Positions 44,591-53,319 of a stretch of 64,000 nt of DNA are shown here, piece after piece (within the stretch, counting starts at the first letter, position 1; each line of letters opens with the position of its first letter). The stretch is taken from positions 62,001-126,000 of the forward strand of contig NZ_SWFJ01000006.1 of assembly GCF_005144795.1 (NCBI RefSeq). Reading direction: 5' to 3'. Under the pieces are notes generated by a model. It was given only the letters and a program-made list of their open reading frames with translations, made no database searches and was not told the DNA's origin. The position numbers and the translations under genes are program-made. Origin of the DNA: Streptococcus mitis. Its GTDB lineage: Bacteria > Bacillota > Bacilli > Lactobacillales > Streptococcaceae.

Positions 44591-45535
44591 TTATAAATAC
44601 CCAAATGCAGATGCATCATCTTCTATTTTTCTCCAGTCAAAAGGTGTTTCCTGATAGACGGCATAGTTCACCCAGTTACTGAAAAAGAGGGCTGCTGATG
44701 AAGACCAACAAAGACAAGGTGTCTGGTTGACATCATCATCCTTAAAGTAATTTTCTGGAATATGTGGATCTAAACCTGCATCACGATCTCGGAAATATTC
44801 ATTTGCCAAGGTATCACGATCATATTCCAAATGCCCAAAACTATAAATTTCTCGTAAATCACGACTAGCCAAAATCGAAACTCCAACCTGAGGACCCTCT
44901 GATAAAATCTCGAGATTGGTTTTATTTAAGACCTCTTCCTTAGAAATCTCCGTGTGCCGAGAATGAGGGGATACATAGCTATCGTCAAAGCCTCTAAAGA
45001 GAAGGTGTCCTTCTTTTAAAGTATCCTGAGGATAGATACCTGATAATTTACTGTCCATCTGGTATTTTTCCACCCCATAACGCAGATAAAGACCAGCCTG
45101 GGCACCCCAGCAGATATGAAGCGTCGAATAGACGTGGGTCTTGGACCACTCGATTACCTGACTGAATTCCTCCCAATAGTCCACTTCCTCAAATGGTAAA
45201 TGCTCAACTGGAGCACCCGTGATAATCATGCCATCAAAATACTCGTCCTTAACTTCAGGAAAAGTTTTATAAAAGGTCTCCATGTGCTCTGAACGAGTTG
45301 TCTTAGAGCGGTGGCTTTCCATATAGAGAAAATCAATATCCAGTTGCAGGGGTGTATTAGCCAAGTGGCGCAACAACTGGGTCTCTGTGACCATTTTCTG
45401 TGGCATGAGATTTAAAATTAAAATCTTCAAGGGACGAATATCTTGGTGTGCAGCACGTTGATCATCCATGACAAAGATATTCTCTGTCCGTAAAATCTCA
45501 ACAGCTGGCAATTTTTTATCAATTCGAATAGGCAT
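44591..45535 (-). CDS. metA: Homoserine O-acyltransferase MetA, 314 aa
   Basis: MetA acylates homoserine in the first committed step to methionine. The catalytic Cys is in [16 protein letters not shown] (about residue 142), and the His-Glu pair in [11 protein letters not shown]. Gram-positive enzymes of this family often use acetyl-CoA despite the older succinyltransferase name; specificity is not decided here. A MET-box-like site overlaps its -35. GGAGAGGG precedes the ATG. Confidence 0.95.
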   Translation of the reverse strand: MPIRIDKKLPAVEILRTENIFVMDDQRAAHQDIRPLKILILNLMPQKMVTETQLLRHLANTPLQLDIDFLYMESHRSKTTRSEHMETFYKTFPEVKDEYFDGMIITGAPVEHLPFEEVDYWEEFSQVIEWSKTHVYSTLHICWGAQAGLYLRYGVEKYQMDSKLSGIYPQDTLKEGHLLFRGFDDSYVSPHSRHTEISKEEVLNKTNLEILSEGPQVGVSILASRDLREIYSFGHLEYDRDTLANEYFRDRDAGLDPHIPENYFKDDDVNQTPCLCWSSSAALFFSNWVNYAVYQETPFDWRKIEDDASAFGYL

Positions 45536-45610
45536 AACCCTCTCCTAACTGTACTCTTTCAGGAATAATTGCTTGTGTTTAGAGTTAAAATGTAAACACT
45601 TGTTTCCTTT

Positions 45611-45644
45611 ATTATACTGTAAGAAGATATAGTTTTCAATTATA
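45611..45644 (-). promoter_or_regulatory. metA promoter with MET-box-like site
   Basis: TTGAAA and TATAAT are 17 bases apart (45611-45639). TATAGTTTTCAATTATA (45628-45644) matches the streptococcal MtaR/CmbR MET-box TATAGTTTSAAACTATA at 14 of 17 positions and covers the -35. Confidence 0.65.
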
Positions 45645-45691
45645 GTTTTTCTCTAACTAGCTATAGTCTATTTTTATATCCTAATGTAGAG

Positions 45692-45715
45692 AAAACAGCC
45701 CTAGGGACTGTTTTT
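45692..45715 (-). terminator. apt terminator
   Basis: AACAG and CTGTT arms with an inner CCTAGGG core lie right after the apt stop. T-runs are on both sides. Confidence 0.75.
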
Positions 45716-45717
45716 CA

Positions 45718-46230
45718 TTAATAATGCATAAGAACTTTGTAATCGTAGTCACCGATTTTTTCACGACCGTTCAATTCATCCAATTCAACAAGGAAGGCAC
45801 AACCTGCTACAACACCACCAAGTTTTTCAATCATCTCGATAGTTGCCTTAACAGTTCCACCTGTTGCCAAGAGGTCATCTACGATAAGAACACGTTGACC
45901 TGGCTTAATGGCATCAGCATGCATAGTTAAGGTATCAACCCCGTACTCTTTTTCATAGTCAGCAGAAATAACTTCGCGTGGCAATTTACCTGGCTTACGA
46001 ACAGGTGCAAAACCAATTCCCAACTCAAAGGCAACTGGACAGCCCACGATAAAACCACGAGCTTCAGGCCCTACGATCATATCAATTTTCTTGTCAGTAG
46101 CATATTGAACGATTTCACGAACAGCATAGCTATAAGCATTTCCATCAGCCATCAAAGGACTGATATCACGGAAGGTAATTCCTTCCTTCGGATAATTTTC
46201 AATTGTTGCAATGTAATCTTTTAAATTCAT
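45718..46230 (-). CDS. apt: Adenine phosphoribosyltransferase, 170 aa
   Basis: It salvages adenine to AMP using PRPP. The PRPP-binding loop [13 protein letters not shown] lies near residue 120 and the purine site [10 protein letters not shown] near 65. The length of 170 is standard. Monocistronic with its own terminator. Confidence 0.97.
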   Translation of the reverse strand: MNLKDYIATIENYPKEGITFRDISPLMADGNAYSYAVREIVQYATDKKIDMIVGPEARGFIVGCPVAFELGIGFAPVRKPGKLPREVISADYEKEYGVDTLTMHADAIKPGQRVLIVDDLLATGGTVKATIEMIEKLGGVVAGCAFLVELDELNGREKIGDYDYKVLMHY

Positions 46231-46316
46231 CTTTTTCTTTCTTTCAAAGTTTTTTACTCTCTATTATAGCATATTTTTTAAGAAAGAAAAAAGGAAAAGT
46301 TAACTTCAATAATTAT

Positions 46317-47075
46317 CTAACGATTTGACGATTTATAACTAGCCATAGCAATAAAGCCCAATTTCTGTTTATTTTTAGCGAACATTTTATACATCGTTAA
46401 AAACTGCTTCCTATTCTCCTTTTTACAAGCATTTACACAAATTTTTAAGGTTCCTAGCCAACCTTCGTCATAAATCATACCTGATAATTTCATTAATGTC
46501 ATTTCACCAGTCAATACTTTCACATCACGATAACCTGATTCTATCATCACCTGTTCCCAACCATCTTGAGTTAAAGGACCTACATTTACATGAATTGCTT
46601 GTGATAATTCCTGTCTGACAGACTCTTTAGCTTCCTTAAGAAGCACATCATGTGTCAAGAGAAGACCTTCAGGTTTTAAAACCCTTAGATACTCCATTAC
46701 ACATTTTTTCTTAGCTTGATCGGCTTGCATAGTCAGCATAGCTTCATTTATAACAATATCAAAACTAGCATCTTCATAAGGAAGTTTCATTGCATTTGCT
46801 CTTTCAAATCTGATCAAATGATCAACACCTGCCGTTTCAGCAGATTTTTTAGCCACTTCTAGAGCTTGAGCATCCATATCAACAGCAGTTATCTTGCAAC
46901 CAAAACGCTGTGCCAACTCAATTGCTGTAGTTCCCCTATTACAAGCAACTTCTAGTATTCTCTTTTCTTTTGAAAATCCTCCTTCCGCAATTAACCAATC
47001 TGTGGCACGTTTTCCACCTGGACGTAAGCGTTTTTTCCCCAGTTTTGCTAAAAACTTATGACCTGCTTCTGACAT
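46317..47075 (-). CDS. SAM-dependent methyltransferase, class I, 252 aa
   Basis: The SAM-binding motif is ILEVACNRGTTAIELAQ (about 38-54), with VDMDAQAL for the ribose and FDIVINEAMLTM as motif IV. Substrate unknown; the fold resembles small-molecule or UbiE-type methyltransferases. GAGGTG precedes the ATG, with a TTGTCA and TATAAT promoter 18 bases apart at 47099-47128. A matching gene follows apt in pneumococcus (SP_1578 as I recall). Confidence 0.88.
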   Translation of the reverse strand: MSEAGHKFLAKLGKKRLRPGGKRATDWLIAEGGFSKEKRILEVACNRGTTAIELAQRFGCKITAVDMDAQALEVAKKSAETAGVDHLIRFERANAMKLPYEDASFDIVINEAMLTMQADQAKKKCVMEYLRVLKPEGLLLTHDVLLKEAKESVRQELSQAIHVNVGPLTQDGWEQVMIESGYRDVKVLTGEMTLMKLSGMIYDEGWLGTLKICVNACKKENRKQFLTMYKMFAKNKQKLGFIAMASYKSSNR

Positions 47076-47098
47076 TTGAACACCTCTATTTTTTCTTT

Positions 47099-47128
47099 AT
47101 TATAACATAAAATTATATTATCTGACAA
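47099..47128 (-). promoter_or_regulatory. Methyltransferase gene promoter
   Basis: TTGTCA-N18-TATAAT on the minus strand, about 25 bases before the ATG at 47075. Confidence 0.65.
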
Positions 47129-47185
47129 TTCTAATCTATTATTTGATAAACTAGAATCAAAAGCACACAAGCTGCCATGACTATA

Positions 47186-47446
47186 GCATAAATCTATTAA
47201 TCACCTCTCTAATTCGAATTCAATTGCTCACGTAGTTTACGCATATAGGTTACGACTACATATTTGTACTTTAGATTTGCTGATCTCCTTATCCGCTATA
47301 TATCACGTGCCTATTCGTATAGCCAAGATTTCTCTATCTCTTCCTCTGCCGATTCTTATTTCCAGCGTCAGACTTAAACAGTCTATCCTAATGCCGTTCG
47401 ATAAGCTACTCACAATAGTTAGACTTGGGAATAACTTTTGGGTTTA
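47186..47446 (+). other. Unresolved junction sequence with a start-less open frame
   Basis: This part of the 477-base gap between rplA and the methyltransferase gene is less AT-rich than other gaps. One + frame stays open for about 86 codons but has no start codon or ribosome binding site until near its end. Minus-strand frames also show short open pieces. It may be a gene or transposase remnant. It lies at a junction where TIGR4 order changes. Confidence 0.3.
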
Positions 47447-47504
47447 CTAGTATATAATCCTCGCAGAGAACTTACACCTCAGATGAACGGAATGTTCATA
47501 GTAC

Positions 47505-47533
47505 CTAAAAAAACGAGCACTTTCGTACTCGTT
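47505..47533 (-). terminator. rplKA terminator
   Basis: AACGAG and CTCGTT arms around a short loop. The + strand A-run gives a T-run after the hairpin on the minus strand, about 20 bases past the rplA stop. Confidence 0.87.
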
Positions 47534-47552
47534 CTCTGATATAAACTACTGA

Positions 47553-48242
47553 TTAAAGTGAGTTTACGTCAACTTTGATACCAACACCTTGAGTAGTTGT
47601 GATAGTCAAGTTTGTTACGTAAGTTCCTTTAGCTGTAGCTGGTTTTGCTTTTTGGATTGTTTCGTTGAAAGCTTTGAAGTTTTCAACCAATTTTTCAGCT
47701 TCAAATGATACTTTACCGATGATAGCTTGAACGTTACCTGCACGGTCTGCACGGTAAGTGATTTTACCACCTTTAGACTCTTCAACTGCTTTAGCAACAT
47801 CCATAGTTACAGTACCAGTTTTAGGGTTTGGCATCAAGTTACGTGGTCCAAGGACACGTCCAAGACGTCCAACAAGAGCCATCATGTCAGGTGTAGCGAT
47901 AACTACGTCGAAGTCCAACCAACCGTCGTTGATTTTAGCAACAAGGTCATCTTCACCAACAAAGTCTGCACCAGCAGCTTTTGCTTCTTCAGCTTTTGCA
48001 CCACGTGCGAAAACAAGAACGCGTGAAGTTTTACCAGTACCGTTTGGCAATACCATTGCTCCACGGATTTGTTGGTCAGCTTTTTTAACGTCGATGTTCA
48101 AGTTGTAAGCAACTTCTACAGTTGCGTCAAATTTTGCAAAGTTAGTTTCTTTTGCAAGTGCTACAGCTTCTTCTACGCTGTATGCTTTTGTGCTGTCAAT
48201 TTTCTCAAGAGCAGCACGAAGTTGTTTGCTTTTTTTAGCCAT
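47553..48242 (-). CDS. rplA: 50S ribosomal protein L1, 229 aa
   Basis: L1 binds 23S rRNA at the mobile stalk by the E site. The family core [15 protein letters not shown] and [21 protein letters not shown] are intact and the length is normal. In many bacteria L1 also represses its own operon by binding mRNA. Follows rplK after a 207-base gap that contains a long inverted repeat. Confidence 0.98.
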
Positions 48243-48321
48243 TTTCTATTCTCCTTGTAAGTGGTTCAATCGATTTTCATCTCCCACGTCACTTCTCGAA
48301 ATGATGAAGTCTTGCGGGTTA

Positions 48322-48423
48322 TCAGTCTATTAATTTTCTTTTCCTACTTCGTTAAGTTCCCTTGCTGTACCCAAGTACAAGCTTCAGTCACTTGCCTAGT
48401 ATGAAAAGCAACTAATAGACTGC
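48322..48423 (-). promoter_or_regulatory. Long inverted repeat between rplK and rplA
   Basis: CAGTCTATTA (48323-48332) and TAATAGACTG (48413-48422) form the ends of an imperfect stem of about 20 bp, continued inward by CTTTTC and GAAAAG. The hairpin would sit in the intercistronic RNA. It could control rplA, protect the mRNA or be a small repeat element. Confidence 0.5.
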
Positions 48424-48449
48424 TGTGAGATTTTCTACTATGTTATTGA

Positions 48450-48875
48450 TTAGTCAACAACAGTGAATCCCATAGAACGAGCAGTACCTTCGATCATACG
48501 CATTGCAGACTCTACGTTTGCTGCGTTCAAATCTGGCATCTTAGTTTCTGCAATTTCTTGTACTTGTGCACGAGTAACTGTAGCAACTTTAGTTTTGTTA
48601 GGTGTACCTGATCCTTTTTCAACACCTGCAGCTTTTTTCAAAAGAACAGCAGCTGGTGGTGTTTTAGTGATGAAAGTAAATGATTTATCTTCGTAAACTG
48701 AGATAACAACTGGAATAATCATACCAGCTTGGTCAGCTGTACGAGCGTTGAACTCTTTTGTGAATCCCATGATGTTGATACCAGCTTGACCAAGAGCAGG
48801 TCCAACCGGTGGAGCTGGTGTAGCTTTACCAGCAGGGATTTGCAATTTTACAAGTTTTTCGACTTTTTTAGCCAT
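48450..48875 (-). CDS. rplK: 50S ribosomal protein L11, 141 aa
   Basis: L11 forms the base of the GTPase-associated stalk. The N-terminal [34 protein letters not shown] and the C-terminal RNA-binding domain are typical, and the length is exact. AAAGGAGG precedes the ATG. First gene of rplKA. Confidence 0.99.
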   Translation of the reverse strand: MAKKVEKLVKLQIPAGKATPAPPVGPALGQAGINIMGFTKEFNARTADQAGMIIPVVISVYEDKSFTFITKTPPAAVLLKKAAGVEKGSGTPNKTKVATVTRAQVQEIAETKMPDLNAANVESAMRMIEGTARSMGFTVVD

Positions 48876-48893
48876 TTTTAAATCCTCCTTTGT

Positions 48894-48981
48894 GGTTTTG
48901 GCGGTAATTAAAGATTTTTACCTCCCACAAGTATGCTTTACACATACTTATCCATTATACACTATTTATCTAGAATTGCAA
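48894..48981 (-). promoter_or_regulatory. rplK promoter and leader hairpins
   Basis: TTGCAA and TATAAT are 16 bases apart (48954-48981). The leader can form GTATG/CATAC and a larger stem with GTGG/CCAC and GGTAA/TTACC (about 48894-48928), next to the ribosome binding site. Such leaders often serve autogenous control of ribosomal proteins. Confidence 0.55.
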
Positions 48982-49000
48982 GAGAAAAGTTTATTTTCTA

Positions 49001-49094
49001 TACTCAAAGAGCAAACTAGGAAGCTAGCTGCAGGCTGTACTTGAGTACGGTAAGGCGACGCTGACGTGGTTTGAATTTGATTTTCGAAGAGTAT
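49001..49094 (-). repeat. BOX element, compact form without boxB, reaching the dacB stop codon
   Basis: BoxC-side and boxA-side ends, including GTAAGGCGACGCTGACG, are joined through a short GTACTTGAGTAC palindrome. The element ends in GAGTAT, and its last T begins the complement of the dacB stop. Confidence 0.88.
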
Positions 49095-49810
49095 TAATTG
49101 ACATAATCTCCACCTTCAAATCCATAGTATTCTTCCAAACTGAGACCACTCTCAGCAATTTCTTTTGCTTCTTTTCCGACATAACGAAGGTGCCATTCTT
49201 CAGCCATATAGCCGGTTTCTTTTTCCTTACCTTTGAGATAACGGACAACAAAGCCATAATCAGCCGCATGGTCCAAGAGCCATTGAGCCGCTTTTTCTTC
49301 TGTTACTAAATCACCATCAGTACCAATAACATCAAAGGCCAAGCCAGTTTGGTGTTCACTGTAACCGGGACGAGCAGAGTAACGGTCAGCAGCTTCCTTC
49401 CCATCTTGGTTTACATAATCTTGATAGAGCTTGGTCTGAGTTTCATAACTTCTAAAACCACTATAATGGTCACTGATTGGGAATCCTGCCTCTTGCATAG
49501 CTTTGATGAGTTTGAGCAACTCTGCCTTGGCTGTTGGATTTTCCCCTGGATTGTAGTCTTTCGACAATGGATAGTGTTTATTTGCTACGATGATTTCATC
49601 GTATTTCCCTTGGATACTGTAGTAGTCTCCTTTATTGACCACTTCTGCTTTTTTCTGGGTGGCTTCTTGAGACTTATTTCCGACTGTTCCATCAGCTTTA
49701 GCTGTTTGTTCTGTCTTAGCTACTCCATCTTCATTTTTTGCTTTTTCTTGTGAACAAGCTGCTAGATTCAAGGCTAGCAAGGCTGTCAAAACAAGGTATC
49801 TTTTTTTCAT
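49094..49810 (-). CDS. dacB: L,D-carboxypeptidase lipoprotein DacB (LdcB), 238 aa
   Basis: A lipoprotein signal with lipobox LAAC puts the mature Cys at residue 19. The VanY-type domain has zinc ligands and catalytic residues in SARPGYSEHQTGLAFDV and EEWHLRYVG, with YSGFRSYETQ before them. It trims the terminal D-Ala of tetrapeptide stems on the outer membrane face. It starts two bases past the HIT gene stop, in an operon with the M42 peptidase. The final residues (YGFEGGDYVN) run up to a BOX element. Confidence 0.95.
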   Translation of the reverse strand: MKKRYLVLTALLALNLAACSQEKAKNEDGVAKTEQTAKADGTVGNKSQEATQKKAEVVNKGDYYSIQGKYDEIIVANKHYPLSKDYNPGENPTAKAELLKLIKAMQEAGFPISDHYSGFRSYETQTKLYQDYVNQDGKEAADRYSARPGYSEHQTGLAFDVIGTDGDLVTEEKAAQWLLDHAADYGFVVRYLKGKEKETGYMAEEWHLRYVGKEAKEIAESGLSLEEYYGFEGGDYVN

Positions 49811-49812
49811 TT

Positions 49813-50283
49813 CTACTCCTTTATTTCTAATAGGTTATCTACTTCTGACGATAAACGTTTGACTAATTGTTTAATCTCATCAGGTTTTACTTGGCAGGTT
49901 TCTGCTGTCATTTCTTCAAAGGGAACCCACCAGACTGGACCACGTCCCTTGAGACCGTGACCATTCATATCACCTGTTCGTCTAGGGAAAAGATGCCAGT
50001 GGAGATGGGCATCGCCATTTCCTAAAAGTTCAATATTCATTTTCTCGGCAGCAAAGGACTTGGCAACTGCCTCTTGGACTAAACTCATTTCCTCTAGAAA
50101 ACGGATTCTAGTTTCCTTCTCTAAATAATGCAATTCGGTGACATGTTCCTTGGCTAGAAAGAGACTATAGCCTGCAAAATACTGGTGGTCTCCAATCACA
50201 AGATAGCCTGTTTTCAACTCTTTGACAAAATAGGGATTTTCTCCCTTCTTGATGAGCTCAATTCTCTGGCAAATCAAACACAT
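49813..50283 (-). CDS. HIT-family hydrolase, 156 aa
   Basis: The histidine-triad signature HLHWHLFPRR is near residue 96. HIT proteins hydrolyse nucleoside phosphoramidates or dinucleotides; the substrate here is unknown. The start follows the M42 peptidase stop by one base, and the stop is two bases before dacB, so the three are translationally linked. Confidence 0.9.
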   Translation of the reverse strand: MCLICQRIELIKKGENPYFVKELKTGYLVIGDHQYFAGYSLFLAKEHVTELHYLEKETRIRFLEEMSLVQEAVAKSFAAEKMNIELLGNGDAHLHWHLFPRRTGDMNGHGLKGRGPVWWVPFEEMTAETCQVKPDEIKQLVKRLSSEVDNLLEIKE

Positions 50284-50284
50284 A

Positions 50285-51322
50285 TTAGTCTACCAATGCA
50301 CTCTTAAGATAAGCATCGACCATTCGTTCTGTTGCGACCACCGAATCAATATGAGTACGCTCATAAGAATGACTAGACTCGATACCAGCACCAAGAAGGG
50401 CATGTTTGACTTCTGCACCTGCAGACATAGCCGCTGAAGCGTCCGAACCATAAAATGGATAGATGTCCAGCTTAAATGGAATATCTTGCTCTTTAGCCAA
50501 AGCAACCAAATGTTGACGGAAGTCATAGTGATAAGGACCTGAAGCATCCTTTACGCAGATAGATACTGTGTACTCATCTGTTTGCTGGTCATCTCCCATA
50601 GCTCCCATATCCACAGCCAGATATTCTACTACCTGAGCAGGGATATTAGAGTTAGCTCCATGCCCCACTTCTTCAAAAACTGAAAAAGCAAAATGGGTTG
50701 TTACAGGCAACTCAATCTTCTCTTCCCTATAAATACGAAGCAGATTAAGCAAAATCGCTGCGCTGACCTTATCGTCCAAATGACGAGACTTGATAAAACC
50801 TGTATCTGTTACGACGGTTCGTGGATCAAAACTGATAAAATCACCTACCTCAATCCCCAAGGAACGAGTTTCTTTTTCATTTGTTACTTTGACGTCCAAA
50901 CGCACTTCCATATTGTCTTGCGTGCGTTCTGCAGTTCCTGCATCCTTGTAGACATGGCAAGAGGTCTGGTGGATAAGGATGGTTCCTGATACCTTTTGAC
51001 CTGTGCTAGCTACATGAACGGTACAGTTTTCTCCTTCAATCATGTTCCAAGGGAAACCACCGATACGGTCCATTTTGAGACGGCCATCTGGTTTAACAGC
51101 ACGGACAATGGCACCCAGCGTATCCACATGGGCAGTCACATAGCGATGCTCTTCATCATTTCGACCTTTAATGGTCACATTGACACCGCCTTTGGCTGTA
51201 CGAACTGGCTGATAACCAAAACCTTCTAGAGTCTTGACTAAATAGTCCGAAATCTCACGAGTGAAGCCTGTTGGCGACTCAATGGCTGTCAGTTCTTTGA
51301 TATATTCTACTGTTTGATTCAT
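50285..51322 (-). CDS. M42-family metallo-aminopeptidase, 345 aa
   Basis: The two-metal site is seen in TAHVDTLG, HLDDK (with SRHLDDKVSAAI), FEEVGHG and the C-terminal SHSYERTHIDS. M42 enzymes are cytoplasmic tetrahedral aminopeptidases of the glutamyl-aminopeptidase/endoglucanase-like group. The exact specificity cannot be read. GAGGTG precedes the ATG. First gene of the operon with the HIT gene and dacB. Confidence 0.92.
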   Translation of the reverse strand: MNQTVEYIKELTAIESPTGFTREISDYLVKTLEGFGYQPVRTAKGGVNVTIKGRNDEEHRYVTAHVDTLGAIVRAVKPDGRLKMDRIGGFPWNMIEGENCTVHVASTGQKVSGTILIHQTSCHVYKDAGTAERTQDNMEVRLDVKVTNEKETRSLGIEVGDFISFDPRTVVTDTGFIKSRHLDDKVSAAILLNLLRIYREEKIELPVTTHFAFSVFEEVGHGANSNIPAQVVEYLAVDMGAMGDDQQTDEYTVSICVKDASGPYHYDFRQHLVALAKEQDIPFKLDIYPFYGSDASAAMSAGAEVKHALLGAGIESSHSYERTHIDSVVATERMVDAYLKSALVD

Positions 51323-51375
51323 TTCTTCACCTCTTTTGCTACCTATTATAACACATTTATCATCGGATAAAAAAG

Positions 51376-51413
51376 AAAATCACTCCTGTAGACTTGACTA
51401 CAAAAGTGATTTT
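51376..51413. terminator. brnQ terminator
   Basis: AAAATCACT and AGTGATTTT arms lie just beyond the brnQ stop, with a T-rich run on the minus strand. It separates brnQ from the M42 operon. Confidence 0.85.
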
Positions 51414-51418
51414 AATGA

Positions 51419-52744
51419 TTATTCCATTTCAAAAACATCGCTTTCTTGCTTGTTTGGTAGAACCAATGAGAGCAAAATTCCAACAATAGCTGGCACCAAC
51501 CATGGGAGAGATGCCTTGGCAAAAGGAAGAGCGTTGACAAGGTTTGCAAGAAACTCAACCTTAAACGAGCTTCCTAGTACGCTTGCAATAGCAATAGCTG
51601 TAACAACAGCAATTGTCAACTGCATACCTGGTTTTGAAAGAGCCACAAATTTGTTGACAATGACAATCATAACGATAGCAATCGTGATTGGGTACAAGAT
51701 AACCAATACTGGAATTGAGTACTTGATAATTGCACTCAAACCAAGATTTGCAATAGCAAATCCAATCAAGGTAAAGACTGTTGCATAAGCCTTGTAGCTG
51801 ATTTGTGGGAAGCGGCCGTTAAAGAACTCAGCTGTTGACACAATCAGACCAACTGTTGTTGTGAAGCAGGTTACGGTAACCATAGCTGCGAGGAAGAGTT
51901 GAGCTGTTGAACCAAAGATTTCTTGAGTCGCTTGTGACAAGATGTAAACACCTGGCGTTCCACCCTTCATCGCTTCAGCTGGTACTGGGAAATGATTTCC
52001 AAGGAAACCTAAACCGATGTAAAGAGCGCTGAAAGCAAGGGCAACAACGATACCAACAACCCAAATAGTTGAGATGTATTCTTTCTTACTTGAAAATCCA
52101 AGCTGTTTCAAGGTTTGAACTGCGATTACACTAAAAGCAACTGAAGCAAGGGCGTCCAAGGTATTGTAACCTTCTAGGAAACCTGTACCAAATGCAGAAG
52201 CTTGATAAGCAGCTGACGCAGCTTGAGGGCTTGTTCCACCGTATTTGATAGCTCCTAGAACAACCAAGATAACAATCAAAATAGCAAAGACTGGTGTTAA
52301 AATACGACCGATACGGTCTAAGATTTTTGATGGATTAAGCGAGATTAGATACGCTGCCGCAAAGTAAAGAAGGGTAAAGACAATCAAGCCTAGACCTTTA
52401 TTTGCATCCGACAGAAGGGGGCTAATACCTACTTCGTAAGCCGTTGTAGCAGTACGTGGGATAGCAAAGAATGGGCCAATTGACAAATAGAGAACTACGA
52501 GGTACAGAGTCGCAAACCAAGGCGCTATCTTTGTTGAAATCTCGTGAATATATCCTTTAGGATTTAGCGTTCCAATAATAAGGGTCAAGACGGCGATACC
52601 GACGCCTGAAAAGACAAAACCTGCGATGGCAGGAAGAAAATGTTCTCCAGATAAAGCACCTAGAGAAGGCGGAAAAATCAAGTTTCCCGCACCAAAAAAT
52701 ATTCCAAACAGGAGCAAACCTGTTAGGGCACCTTTTTTAGCCAT
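51419..52744 (-). CDS. brnQ: Branched-chain amino acid uptake carrier BrnQ, 441 aa
   Basis: About twelve membrane segments and the LIVCS family start GALTGLLLFGIFFGAGNLIFPPSLGALSG are clear. It imports Leu, Ile and Val with Na+ or H+. The frame could start at 52759, but the ATG at 52744 has AAGGAG at the right distance. These amino acids are CodY ligands, linking it functionally to codY in this window. Confidence 0.95.
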   Translation of the reverse strand: MAKKGALTGLLLFGIFFGAGNLIFPPSLGALSGEHFLPAIAGFVFSGVGIAVLTLIIGTLNPKGYIHEISTKIAPWFATLYLVVLYLSIGPFFAIPRTATTAYEVGISPLLSDANKGLGLIVFTLLYFAAAYLISLNPSKILDRIGRILTPVFAILIVILVVLGAIKYGGTSPQAASAAYQASAFGTGFLEGYNTLDALASVAFSVIAVQTLKQLGFSSKKEYISTIWVVGIVVALAFSALYIGLGFLGNHFPVPAEAMKGGTPGVYILSQATQEIFGSTAQLFLAAMVTVTCFTTTVGLIVSTAEFFNGRFPQISYKAYATVFTLIGFAIANLGLSAIIKYSIPVLVILYPITIAIVMIVIVNKFVALSKPGMQLTIAVVTAIAIASVLGSSFKVEFLANLVNALPFAKASLPWLVPAIVGILLSLVLPNKQESDVFEME

Positions 52745-52863
52745 GAAAATCTCCTTCATATTTATAAAATACTGACCTAGTATACCACGATTAGGAGTCT
52801 GAAAAAAGCATCACGAATTAAATATTGAATGTTTTCAAGATTCTTAAAAATGAGAATTGTCTA

Positions 52864-52902
52864 AAAAAAAATCCCCTACCGAGATCACACCAAGTAGGAG
52901 AA
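52864..52902 (-). terminator. Terminator of the rhodanese gene
   Basis: On the minus strand CTCCTAC and GTAGGGG arms are followed by TTTTTT. It lies about 12 bases past the stop. Confidence 0.8.
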
Positions 52903-52913
52903 AATTGTAATGT

Positions 52914-53201
52914 TTAAAGTTCTTCAAAAGCCATCATGCCACCTTGTACATTGATAACCTCATAACCTTGTTCTGACAGGAATTGGCAAGCACGCGCCGA
53001 TCTCATTCCAGATTTACAAATAACATAATGTAACTGATCCTTGTCCAACTGATCATAGCTATCAGCCAATTGACTCAGCGGTAGATTGTGGGCACCTTCT
53101 AAATGCAGAGTTTCAAACTCATCCATTTCTCTCACGTCCACTAGAGAAAGTTGGTCGTTTTGGTAAAGCTGGTAAAATGCGTCAAAGGTTATTTCTTTCA
53201 T
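52914..53201 (-). CDS. Single-domain rhodanese-like protein, 95 aa
   Basis: The active-site loop CKSGMRSARA carries the catalytic Cys (about residue 65), and LVDVREMDEF is the typical N-terminal motif. Such proteins carry sulfane sulfur; the partner is unknown. AGGAG precedes the ATG. Preceded by a BOX element. Confidence 0.9.
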   Translation of the reverse strand: MKEITFDAFYQLYQNDQLSLVDVREMDEFETLHLEGAHNLPLSQLADSYDQLDKDQLHYVICKSGMRSARACQFLSEQGYEVINVQGGMMAFEEL

Positions 53202-53215
53202 TCTTTTTCTCCTAA

Positions 53216-53319
53216 TACTCTTCGAAAATCAAATTCAAACCACGTCAGCGTCGCCTTACCGTACTCAAGTACAGCCTGCGGCTAGCTTCCTAGTTTGCTC
53301 TTTGATTTTCATTGACTAT
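53216..53319 (+). repeat. BOX element, compact form, overlapping a stop codon
   Basis: It starts TACTCTTCGAAAATCAAATT with boxA core CGTCAGCGTCGCCTTACCGT, then GTACTCAAGTAC, and ends TTGATTTTCATTGACTAT. The CTA within this end is the complement of the glycosylase gene's TAG stop. Confidence 0.9.

Noticed and set aside
47130..47180. A 15-residue hydrophobic peptide resembling a type I toxin (minus strand, MAACVLLILVYQIID)
   Set aside because: No ribosome binding site, no antisense RNA promoter and no matching terminator were seen; hydrophobic short frames are common by chance in AT-rich DNA.
47186..47446. A real + strand gene between rplA and the methyltransferase gene
   Set aside because: The open frame has no start codon or ribosome binding site for most of its length, and its translation matches nothing I know.
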